From Notospermus geniculatus (Eukaryota > Nemertea > Pilidiophora > Heteronemertea > Lineidae): a DNA stretch of 64,000 nt. The notes beneath the pieces are model-generated. The model made no database searches and was not told where the DNA came from. It was given only the letters and a program-made list of their open reading frames with translations. Shown here in pieces: positions 55,304 through 64,000 of the stretch. The stretch is taken from contig NMRB01000017.1 in NCBI GenBank assembly GCA_002633025.1, forward strand, positions 282,919-346,918, given 5' to 3'. Both the position numbers and the translations under genes were made by a program. Each line of letters begins with the position of its first letter. The first letter of the stretch is position 1.

Positions 55304-55479
55304 AGCCAAAAGGTCGGGTTCTTTGTGACTCACCAGAGGAACCAGAAGGTTCTTCCTTCATCTGTAAAGAACCCGAGATGGTTCCAAACCCGGCATTCTG
55401 TCGCCAAAGAACCCATAAAGGTTCCAGATAGCCTTCAACACTTTTCCGGGGAAAGGTTCTATTTGGAACCTTTTCGGCT
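55304..55479. mobile_element. Foldback element with GAACC words
   Basis: AGCCAAAAGGTC at the left and GGAACCTTTTCGGCT at the right, with AGGTTC/GAACC words repeated between them. A related stretch (AAAGGTTCCAATGTGGAACC) occurs at 59770. Confidence 0.65.
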
Positions 55480-55947
55480 AAGAGTGCAGGCTGGGCGGGT
55501 CTGGGCCGTGCCGGTGTAAAGGGAAAGAATATCCACAGGAAAAACTGTCCCAGGAACAAACGATCCTATTGTTACATTCTAATCTCTGGGGATTGGTTTT
55601 CTATAGTCATGCCGCTTATTCCGTCATTCAACAATAGAAATGGACACTTTTTACAGGGGGACACTCTACCGTTACACCGGGCGCATCTTCTTTTGGGAAG
55701 GTGAAACTCAACTGTCTATCGTTCAATAGGCCTACTCGAAAGAAATTACATGTAGTTTTTTTAAGCAAAGATCATTAGTAGGCCTATATAATAATGACGT
55801 CACACATGTTTCCGTCGGTCTCGGTGTCTATTTCAAACATTTTTTGTGAGGAAAAACCTTATTTTGGGTGTAAAAGGCATGGTGACGAATGACGTCACGC
55901 CGCAAGTGGTGGCTAACGCACCGTGTGCGGTGACAGGAGGCTGAAGC

Positions 55948-56107
55948 TATAGACCATGTGCAGCGACGATTATGACGTCACCGCGACGTCGAGATGCCGC
56001 CATTTTGGACGGCACGTCCAACGCATTTCGTAGCGACAGATGCCGTCCAAAATGGCTGACGTGCGAATTATGACGTCAGTGATGACGTCACGTGCACATG
56101 GTCTATA
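55948..56107. mobile_element. 160-bp MITE with TATAGACCATGTGCA ends
   Basis: The terminal 15 bases are perfect inverted repeats. Inner arms pair around GCCATTTTGGACGGCA and TGCCGTCCAAAATGGC. TGACGTCA occurs three times. Confidence 0.82.
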
Positions 56108-56272
56108 GGCGCACATTATGCGGTTCGAGCTCCGGTGCGGCAACGGTAGGGGCGTTTTAAAAGTTGACTGACCCCGAATGCTGCTCGACTCATCATTCAG
56201 CCGGGTCAGTCGACTTTATAAACACCCCTACCGTTGCCGCACCGGACCACGAACCGCATACATGTGCGCCTA
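56104..56272. mobile_element. 169-bp MITE directly abutting the previous one
   Basis: Left CTATAGGCGCACATTATGCG and right (ending CATACATGTGCGCCTAG) pair, as do GGTGCGGCAACGGTAGGGGC and its complement. It shares its first bases with the end of the preceding MITE. Confidence 0.8.
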
Positions 56273-56395
56273 GCTTGAGACAAAAAACTCCTATGGAGGC
56301 GACTGTCGGAGACAAAATTGCATTCGTGTGGGGCGGATAATAAGCTATTAACGTTTAAGTTTGTTAAAAAACAGTTTTTTGAAACAGGTTTCTTC

Positions 56396-56670
56396 AACAG
56401 GGTCGGATCCAGGGGGGGGCGTGGGGGGCGTACGCCCCCCCCTATTTTTGGCAGACCAGTGATTTTTTTTTAGGAAGAAAACTTCAATCACATAAAATGT
56501 CGAGTTTTTTGCTCTCAGATGCCAGGAAAATGCATCTAAAAGCACTTAAATTGTCAAATTTTTCTGGGGGAGGACCCCCAGACCCCCCGTTTCAGCTTCG
56601 CGCTCTCGGTGCTCTCCACCTCCGGCGAGCTACGCCCCCCCTTTCTGTCGACCCTGGATCCGACCCTGTT
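56396..56670. mobile_element. Foldback element with AACAGGGTCGGATCCAGG ends
   Basis: The 18-base ends are perfect inverted repeats. G- and C-runs (GGGGGGGCG, CGCCCCCCCC) lie next to them. No ORF is supported. Confidence 0.82.
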
Positions 56671-58561
56671 CAAAGCAGGGTTCGTACAGCCCCTGAGACT
56701 AAAATTTCCATGGCTTTTCCACATTTTTCCAAGGGATATTTTCCGGATTTCCATGGCTGTTTTTCGGTAATTTTGATGCAGAATGGCACCTTAGTCCACA
56801 TACTTGACATTTAAATGATGGTTCCACGAGTTCCATGAAAACTTCAATTAGACCTACTCAACTCAAGGTTTACAGATCAAGGTTTCCACTAATTACTACC
56901 AAGCCAGGTTGGCAAATCTGTTATAATCATGTAGCTAATGAATGGGATTTAAATCAGACAAAACGTAATCACAGCTCACTGGAATCAAAGACTGAAAGAC
57001 AGCTTGGCAGCAGGGTTTATTCAAGACTTGACACCTGGCCTCAAAATGCGGACATAGCCAGCCAACACACTGTGTACATAGGAATTGGCACATTTGCGTG
57101 GTGATCAAGACCGTCAGTCAAACACCCAATAAAANCTCAAACTGTAATGACTGTAAAACGCGTGCAGACGTTCTGCTCAAGAGTCAAGGATTTTTGTGCG
57201 ACGTCATTGAATCGCTTTTGCGTCATTCGCATTATTACGTTTTTGACGCCAAGAGACGTTGTTACCAAAAGGTGTCTAAAATATTCCATTCAATTTCCAA
57301 TTTTACGTCTTCCCATTAAGTATATGAAAAGAATCTATTGTAAAGGCTCTTGATCAAGAATCCCAGACTTATCATGACAAAGTTGACAGTTTTTAGAGTA
57401 CCCTGGTACCGGTAAAAGCAGGGCAGGATTAAGGGTTTTTGTCTCTCTAGAGTCCACAAATGGTGCCGCTTAACATGCTTAATCCGTAATATATTGTTGG
57501 GGGACATCAGAATGTCGGGGGACATTAGATTCTACTACACCGGATCTAAAAGCTGTAATGGAAGCGCAGCTCATGTGTGTGTAAAATTATGGAAGGATAA
57601 ATGAACGTATCCATGACTTGGACATGCAGTTCTGCTGTCTTTATTCAGTAAAATTTGATTGGAAGCTGAAAAAATTCAGTCTCGAGAAAAATAAAAACTT
57701 CCCATCACTCGGTGTCCCTTACAAGAGAACACTTGGCATACTCATGGTGTTCACACATTACTGGACTTCTTTCAACACAATGAACACGAAAAACCTCTTA
57801 TTTCGTGTACGGCATATATCAAATTCAAGTGAATTATCATATGAACGAAGGGCCTGCGGCAGCTTAAACTGTAACCAAGAGAATGACAGCCGCATTCCCT
57901 GATTGTCTATGGAGGAAGAATTAGCGTTTAATTTTTGGCAGGTTTGTGGGAGGCACGGATAAAAAACGATAGGTTTCCAAGATGTTGATGCGAAAAGAAG
58001 CTGGTGGGAAGAAAGGGAGAACATACGTGCGGCTCCTGGTGCGTATTAATATTTTCCCTCTGTCTTTTTACCCGGGCTTTTTACATGTAGGTCACCGCAA
58101 CGCCTTTTTTTACTGCACACGAACAGTTCCTTTGTTTCACACCACATAAATGTTCCATCCGAAATCGCAAACTCCTGTAGTCAGTTCATCTATAGACAAT
58201 GTGAGTTTTGTGTGCGAAGCCAATGGCTAGCTGTGGGGGTTTGGCTAATCCGTCTTTGGCCTATAGGCCTAAAACTTATCATAAAACTAGACTTTTATAT
58301 CCTAATCAAGTTTAGGACTACATGATTAGAAATAGCTTCTAAAAAGTTGTTTTTATCAAAATCATGCAGCTCTGAGTCCGTTCCACCTCATATATGGGCG
58401 GTTACAACCGCAAAGAAAGATGTGATCTCGAGTTAACCTATCTGGTGCGACACGATATCTTCCCGACGACTGTACAGCGCCACCCAACGTCTTGCTAACT
58501 ACGATTCGTTGATCGATAAAGGACAAGGTTACAATCACAACAATTTTTTTTAAAATTTCAG
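56671..58561. other. No gene recognised
   Basis: Several 60-90 codon ORFs without motifs, and one N at 57135. May include the promoter and a 5' exon of the CCP gene that follows. Confidence 0.4.
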
Positions 58562-58616
58562 ATGACTACGCTGTGTTTGTTTATAACGTTTGGTGCATCA
58601 GATGCTCTCAATTCGG
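58562..58616 (+). CDS. CCP-protein gene, exon 1: hydrophobic leader
   Basis: ATG ACT ACG opens MTTLCLFITFGASDALNS, a short hydrophobic run with a plausible signal-peptide cut, followed by a G|GTGCGTAAG donor in phase 1. A strong acceptor-like TTTCAG lies directly in front of the ATG, so an upstream non-coding or coding exon is possible. Confidence 0.55.
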
Positions 58617-58916
58617 GTGCGTAAGATCCGTGCTGGCGCGTTGGCTTTAGCTAATAGGCATGCAACACTTTTGACACCTTCTTTTAGTTTTACGTCGCGG
58701 AATTCGGCTTGTAGGCTAACTCGTGTTTCTGTACTCGTTCCGACTTGTGATTTTAAATTTTTCCCGTTAATTAGATCATCATCGGCCTTGTCCACCGATA
58801 AAGCGCCTTCCCAGTCGGATGTTTCAGTTTCGACGGACCCGAAATTGGCGGCACGGCCGCGTAATCCACTTCTCTTTTATCTGCGGCAAGTGGCATCAGC
58901 TGGCAGACGACATCCC

Positions 58917-59011
58917 GGCAACAGTCCGGTGTAACAACGGGACTTGGTTGGACGGCGAACGACCAGTACACATTAACCACTTGTTGTCACAGAAGCGCAG
59001 GATGTGCGTCT
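58917..59011 (+). CDS. CCP-protein gene, exon 2 (N-terminal Cys-containing segment)
   Basis: From the acceptor CTGGCAG the phase-1 reading gives DDIPATVRCNNGTWLDGERP and a segment ending MCV before T|GTAAGT (phase 1). CNNGTW is typical of the second half of a CCP/sushi module. The acceptor is inferred from phase. A longer exon from 58828 (GTTTCAG) is open in the same frame but would not match the leader's phase. Confidence 0.5.
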
Positions 59012-59449
59012 GTAAGTTACAATAGGCAACTCCCGGCTTTCTGAAATTTTAACCATTTAATTTCTGATCAAGCCATCACGAACTTTGGCGACGACAAAAG
59101 TCGCTGGAATCGATTGAGCAAGACAACCCTAAACTTCATTATACAACATGTTTCTAACATTAGAATACCAACCTTCGTTACTTTTAAAGGGTGTTTTTTC
59201 GCCTTTTTCCACACGAAAATGATGACCGATTCTGACGTCAGACCCGCTGCACCGGAACTCAAAACCAAAGCATTTAAAATTAAAATCGTTTGCGTTTCTC
59301 GGCATCTACAGTAGATTAAAAGATACCAGAACATGTACGACTAAAAATCTACACTTTGAATGCAGGAGTGTAGTGAGTCCGGATAGGCCTTGACACTTCA
59401 GGATGCTGTTTTTGCAATATTTGTAAAAATGTTAAACTCGTCATTCCAG

Positions 59450-59653
59450 TGCGAAGGTGTCACGCAGACGATGAATGGAAGACAGTTTTGCCGGGTCTGA
59501 GTGATTCCTACAAACCCATCTTAACGATTAAGCTTGCGTGTCCACCAAACAACACCCTTACTGATTTCTACAAGTCGAAAGGGGGCAAACTCGTTTGTCA
59601 GAAAGGAGGGACATGGAATTTGAATATATCGGTTCATACGGAGATATGTCGAG
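59450..59653 (+). CDS. CCP-protein gene, exon 3: CCP-like module
   Basis: Acceptor CATTCCAG, donor G|GTATGA, both phase 1. It encodes RCHADDEWKTVLPGLSDSYK, then ACPPNNTLTDFYKSKGGKLV, CQKGGTWN and a final EICR. The Cys and Trp spacing resembles a sushi module, though the first half is divergent. Phase-1 borders are usual for exon-shuffled extracellular modules. Confidence 0.65.
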
Positions 59654-59850
59654 GTATGACGATTGAGAATGATATTGTACGACGTATAGTCGGACCAGAA
59701 AAACCCCCCAATAATTTAACGCCATCTCACCTGTTCAGACAAGTAAACTTTTACGAAAGTGGTGTCCCTAAAAGGTTCCAATGTGGAACCTTTTGGAAGA
59801 GTGACGTCACGGAGCTGTTCCGTCTTTGCCGCCTAAGCAGTTTCTAAAGC

Positions 59851-59931
59851 CTGCCGCACACGAAAGAATTTATAGCTGAGCAAAATTCGCGGATTTTTAC
59901 TGCTGGGCCAATTTCCTCTCGTGTGCGGCAG
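59851..59931. mobile_element. Small foldback element in CCP-gene intron
   Basis: CTGCCGCACACGAAAG and CTCTCGTGTGCGGCAG pair at the ends of an 81-base unit. Confidence 0.75.
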
Positions 59932-60097
59932 TTTTATGGGCGGCGGCGGCGGCGCTGCCCGGTTGCAGATCATGTTGAAATCATTCAGCAAAATTGCCGC
60001 GTGTACTACGGGCTTTAGATTTGTTCCAACAAGAGTTATCATATCTGCCGTTGTTTGGACTTAGGTTTCTCCACTTAAAGCTGTTTTTCCTACATAG

Positions 60098-60613
60098 AAA
60101 TGACGGCTGCGGATTTCCAAGCACCCCTGAAACTACCGACGAGCACGGTCACCAACACTGTGAGTTCGAGCACTGTCGAAGTCGCGATGACAACTCAGCG
60201 GAATAACCATTTTCAAGGAGAAGCAACGAGCACAATCACGAATGGCGTTATCACAACATCTACAACTGAGAAATCGACAACGGAAAAGGCTAACAACGCC
60301 CTCGAAAACGGGGCTTCAAAATCTTCGATGAATTTGGTTGTGAAGCAGTTAAAGCAAAATACAAAGAGGAAAGACGATTCGCAATCCTACAAGACGACCG
60401 GGAAAAAGAGCGTGCCTTCCATGACCAGGCGATGTGATGAACCGAAGAGAGACCCCAAGACAGAATGGTTGAATCCCGGCCCTTTGCACGTGGGTAATTC
60501 GGCGGTCTTCGCCTGCAGCGACGGTTATGAGTTTGAAGACGGCAAACGGGTTTTCGTCGCAACATGCACTGCCGATGCGAAACTGAGCGTGAAGTCCGTT
60601 CCAAAGTGCAGAG
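60098..60613 (+). CDS. CCP-protein gene, exon 4: Ser/Thr-rich stalk plus CCP module
   Basis: Acceptor CCTACATAG, donor G|GTAGGC, phase 1. 171 residues. The first 110 are rich in Thr, Ser and Asn (TTSTTEKSTTEKANNALENG), a likely O-glycosylated stalk. The last 60 form a sushi module: RRCDEPKRDPKTEW, SAVFACSDGYEFEDGKRVF, VATC, KCR. The frame continues past the donor into an intron that contains a foldback element, which explains the longer ORF to 60819. Confidence 0.72.
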
Positions 60614-60698
60614 GTAGGCCTAAACTTGGTAAACTCATTGTAAATGTTTCCGACAAATATTCGGGTGCAAAGGTGTCCGCACTTCACGGTGAACTACA

Positions 60699-60824
60699 GA
60701 GTTTTCGCAAAGCCCCCGAAAGGCGAACGCGAACGTCTGTCCTTTTGTTCGGTGCTCTCTTCGTGGCATCGAATAATCTGGGTTTGGCGTTCGCGTTGGC
60801 GTTTCGGGGGCTTTGCTAAAACTC
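60699..60824. mobile_element. 126-bp foldback element in CCP-gene intron
   Basis: GAGTTTTCGCAAAGCCCCCG and its near-complement (ending CTTTGCTAAAACTC) form arms of about 35 bases containing GGCGAACGCGAAC. Confidence 0.8.
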
Positions 60825-61064
60825 CCTTATCGCATCGTGGACGCGTCCCATCGAGTCGCGTACAGCATGGAAGGGCCCCGGGAAGGGCCTTTGAACTGGT
60901 TTGTTTAGATTACCAGTTGGTCGATTACAAGTGTCAAAGGTCACATCCAATCAGTTTTGTCGAAAAGTCGCCGGAAGCTGTTGCATGAGATAAAACAAGT
61001 TCCAGGCCTACTTTATTTAGGCAGTACAGTCAAACCCCGACATTTTTTCTTCGCTCCGTTACAG

Positions 61065-61262
61065 CGGTTCCACGATGTGCAAGGGTAACGGTCAACAATA
61101 CGATTGTGACGCCCGACGAACCTTCACATCCAGCGGGACAGGTGGTGGCCTTTTCCTGCCTGTCAGGTTACAGGTTTCCAGATGGTACACGGCAGATGTA
61201 TGTTCGCTGCAAGCCTCAGAGCTGGAAAAGGGACACGAAAAATCTGGAAGGGTGCAACAAAG
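61065..61262 (+). CDS. CCP-protein gene, exon 5: CCP module
   Basis: Acceptor CTCCGTTACAG, donor G|GTGAAG, both phase 1, one module per exon. It encodes AVPRCARVTVNNTIVTPDEP, VVAFSCLSGYRFPDGTRQMY, VRCKPQSW and LEGCNK, with four Cys and Trp in sushi positions. Homologous modules bind complement C3b/C4b in vertebrates, but they also occur in many adhesion proteins, so the ligand is unknown. Confidence 0.78.
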
Positions 61263-61312
61263 GTGAAGCCATCAATGTCCTTGATCAATGAAACTACATG
61301 TATTAGAATCAG

Positions 61313-61345
61313 CTTGGAGGAATTATACTGACTAATTCCTCCAAG
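61313..61345. repeat. 13-bp perfect hairpin with 7-base loop
   Basis: CTTGGAGGAATTA, loop TACTGAC, exact complement. It lies in the intron after the last CCP exon. Confidence 0.8.
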
Positions 61346-61414
61346 GAATCAGTGACTTGTTATAACAACAATTTTAAGGTTGCTCGGTTATAGATTTTGC
61401 TTTTTGGAGACCTT

Positions 61415-61504
61415 GAGCCTGTTTCAGAAAGTGACTTAACATAATGGTATACCGTTAACTTCGATGCATTTTCCATTTATAGTTGCGCTTTATGGAACAG
61501 GCCC
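61415..61504. mobile_element. Short foldback element (CCTGTTTCAGAAAG ends)
   Basis: GAGCCTGTTTCAGAAAG pairs with CTTTATGGAACAGGCCC with a few mismatches. In the same intron. Confidence 0.55.
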
Positions 61505-61648
61505 CTATACTGTCTAGTGCGACTGGGACTTGCCAAATGAAATCTATGACAAGTAATGCCCCTGGCATTTACGACGACAACCAAACTGTGGAGCAGTCCG
61601 GGGAGCAGTACGAATTTTCCCTTTGATTGTTGGTATGATATTTTTCAG

Positions 61649-61770
61649 AACCAACACCAAAGATGCCTCTGCGCGAAGGGCCAGATGAAACCTCCGGAGC
61701 AGGATGCTGGTCTAAAGATGCAGACGTTTTGGTTGTGCTTCTGCTACTTCCAGCCTGGCTTGTCATTTAG
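61649..61770 (+). CDS. CCP-protein gene, exon 6: GPI-anchor-like C-terminus
   Basis: Acceptor TATTTTTCAG, phase-1 reading, stop TAG at 61768-61770. It encodes PTPKMPLREGPDETSGAGCW and then SKDADVLVVLLLLPAWLVI. Small residues (Ser-Gly-Ala-Gly), a polar spacer and a hydrophobic tail that ends the protein are the features of a GPI-attachment signal. A single membrane-spanning tail without cytoplasmic part is the alternative. It was found by following phase from exon 5, not from a long ORF. Confidence 0.62.
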
Positions 61771-61931
61771 CATCTCATGGAAAAATACATATCTGGTTGT
61801 AGAGGATCAAATTAGAGTTGCTACGACAACCAAGATGCCAGATGCAAAGTCCGCACACAAACTAGACAAGTGCATTCTTGTCACATTTCATGTTTTAATA
61901 ATGGTATGATACAGGGAAATGACCTTCATGG

Positions 61932-62118
61932 ACAGGTGTAACGTTTTTAGTGTTCCCCATCTGTGAGTGTTCCCCTCCTATTGTCTGACGGAATAAGCTG
62001 CGACTTGACAAAAGGGGACACACAGAGAAACAAGTCATGTCGATCTATCTGCCAGCGTTTCCCAAACAATAAGGGGAACACACTGGCATACAGAAACTCT
62101 GGCAGATGTTACACCTGT
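61932..62118. mobile_element. Degenerate foldback element with ACAGGTGTAAC ends
   Basis: ACAGGTGTAAC at the left and GTTACACCTGT at the right, plus GTGTTCCCC words inside in both orientations. Confidence 0.6.
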
Positions 62119-62959
62119 TTAGTTATTTTGGGCGGAAAACGATATGTCTGGGCCAAGGATTAACAGGCTTGATTTAGGTGGGCTGCATGAATCACGGGCG
62201 TAGCTAGGGGGGGGGGGCAAAACTGATTGAGTCTAGAAGGCGAAGGCGGAGGGTGTCTGGGGTGCTCCCCCAGAAAAGAATTGAAAATCTACATCCAAGT
62301 CTCAGATGCATTTTCCCCATATCTGACTCCACAATACCTTGGTTTGAAGAGAGGAAANATGCCAGAACTACTGACACTGTTCGGGAAACCAGAAGTGAAG
62401 AACACGCCAACAGACATAGCAAGAAATAAATACTTTATCATATTTATCTATATGACTTCCCGTTGTGATTTCCGAAACCGAACTGCCGAACGACGAGGCC
62501 AAACTCCTCCGCAGGGCCGTGTCGTTCCGCATTTTATGATGATCCACTTACAGTAAGATGAAACCGTCTGATCTCTGCGTTGGAAATTGGGAGAGACTGT
62601 CCGTGTATTGGAGATTGAATTCAATCCTCACCGTCAGGTGCTGCCCCCAAGCGCCTACAGCTGTAAGCTTCATGGAGAATATGACCACTGACCATGCTGA
62701 CTGTTTGGCGACGTCAAAAGACAAAAGTCAAAAGTCAACGCAACTTGTGGTCAATGGCAATGACATTTAATTACAAGTACTTGTACACATCCATTCAGTA
62801 GCCCACTGCCACTGGAAGAAGTACCCTGCACACAAAACATGAGAGATATTTCGCTAATGTTTCCTTTTCAATTTGGATGGATTCACAGATAATCTCACAG
62901 TTGAGTTCACATGTAAAATATGTGATGAAATGTGAAACTTGCCGCAAGTCACAGCACTC

Positions 62960-63236
62960 AGGGCTTGAAAAATTCTCTGGAGCCTACATGCCCAGTCGGG
63001 CAACCTGTCTTTTCAGTTTTCAGGTTTTTAGATGCCCAGCTCATCTTGATGGATGCCCGAATCCCTTGGTTTGGTTGGAAATTTACTTAATTATGTTTAG
63101 TTTTTGAGTGGGATCCAATTAAGAGTTGCCCGGTCGGGCATGTTGTAGGCCCTATTTGGCTGAAAATTGGTTTTTGTTGCCCAGGTGGTTGAACAGGTTG
63201 CCTGTGGGCATTCAGGCATGTGATTTTTCGAGCCCT
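62960..63236. repeat. Dispersed element with AGGGCTTGAAAAATT ends, copy 2
   Basis: Starts AGGGCTTGAAAAATTCTCTG and ends TTTTTCGAGCCCT, with CGGGCA and GCCCAG words, as in the copy at 47609-47848. It lies in the same orientation. Confidence 0.75.
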
Positions 63237-64000
63237 GAGCAGCACTAAAGTCAGTATTTATGAAAGTGACAAGAAAATCTGTCATAGTACATTTCACTAA
63301 AAATGTCAGGCAAAACGCACTGTGCATGGAGGGATACATTTCTTGGACAGAACTTCAGATAATACAAAAGTACAAACGTTTGTTGATGATACTAATATAA
63401 TATCAGTACTTGTAGCTCTGTGGATGGAGGACCAAAAATTCAAGCAAATTTATGATTCAAGATAAATCATTCCTAGTTTTCACAAGTTATTTCATTTCAT
63501 GATCGTAAAAATCAAAATGAACTAAACTTAAGTCTACATATTAAAAATAAATGAATAATATAGACGAACACGAACAACTACAACTTGAGAGGCAATACGG
63601 TGCGGTGCATTGGCGCAAGTCAGTCTGGATTAAAATAATGAGACTGTTACTGCAAAGAACAAACATTCATGCAATCTGCCATAGAGTGATATGGCTTCAT
63701 GTAGCTGATACGAAGGTATCATACAAATGTAAATGTACATGTACTTAGGTGGGAAAGTTTATCTACTGAATTGCCGAATAAAAGCAATTCTAAATGAATT
63801 TCAGTGCTAATACCAATCAATACCACATCTAATGCAAATAATTATCCTTTTGGCAAATTGGTGGGATGAAAATCCCGAACTGCTATAAATGAACATTTAG
63901 TTGATTTCAATAAAAAAACATTAAATCACTAAAATACGATGCACCAACATGAATGGACGGAATTGAGGAGGGACCAACCCACACTTTCTGTGATTGCTTA
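63237..64000. other. No gene recognised
   Basis: A/T-rich, short ORFs without motifs. Confidence 0.4.

Noticed and set aside
59449-59847. 132-codon ORF taken as one gene
   Set aside because: The 5' two thirds are CCP exon 3, but the frame continues past the GTATGA donor into intron sequence without motif.

Overview
This is a eukaryotic genomic scaffold piece. Genes are split by GT-AG introns, there are runs of N, a tRNA-derived SINE, a Penelope-like retroelement, a Tigger/pogo transposon and many short foldback elements. The abundance of TAGGCCTA, TACCGGTA and ACATGTACATGT motifs, together with the gene families present, suggests a marine invertebrate, probably an invertebrate deuterostome. 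That assignment is an inference; no rRNA or mitochondrial marker is present.

Layout. 1-4270 is a Penelope-like element arranged as a giant, essentially perfect inverted repeat. 4299-6775 holds a decayed BEN-domain gene. 6800-12200 is repeats: a TGACGTCA-rich satellite, several foldback MITEs and a GATCA-rich minisatellite. 12427-13389 is one exon of a proline-rich repeat protein that contains an assembly gap. 13835-19543 holds remnants of a gag gene and of two transposon-associated families, plus a SINE. 19600-22650 is repeats. 23500-27300 is a decayed RecQ-like helicase (- strand) interrupted by a foldback element.

The main feature is 28746-54069 on the - strand. I read it as a single gene with an alternative-terminal-exon architecture. 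Two 5' exons (54069-53414 coiled coil; 53173-52625 Ser-rich linker) encode a constant 393-residue N-terminus and end on a phase-0 splice donor. Downstream lie 17 tandem exon-like ORFs. Almost every one starts directly after an AG acceptor, in phase 0, has no obvious start codon and ends in its own stop. Fifteen carry C2H2 zinc fingers (2 to 7 each) and two carry a piggyBac-type C-terminal zinc ribbon. This is the logic of the Drosophila lola and mod(mdg4) loci, but with a coiled coil instead of a BTB domain as the shared part. One copy of such a gene could produce about 15 distinct DNA-binding factors that can pair through one coiled coil. Part of the array (two exons) is duplicated around a single N, which may be an assembly artefact. 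A Tigger element with an intact transposase frame sits in the large intron between the constant and variable parts.

58562-61770 on the + strand is a second multi-exon gene that is not visible as one ORF: a short hydrophobic leader, CCP/sushi-type modules, a Ser/Thr-rich stalk and a C-terminal GPI-anchor-like tail, with every intron in phase 1. It resembles complement-regulator-like surface proteins. The rest of the right-hand end is foldback elements and unannotated sequence.
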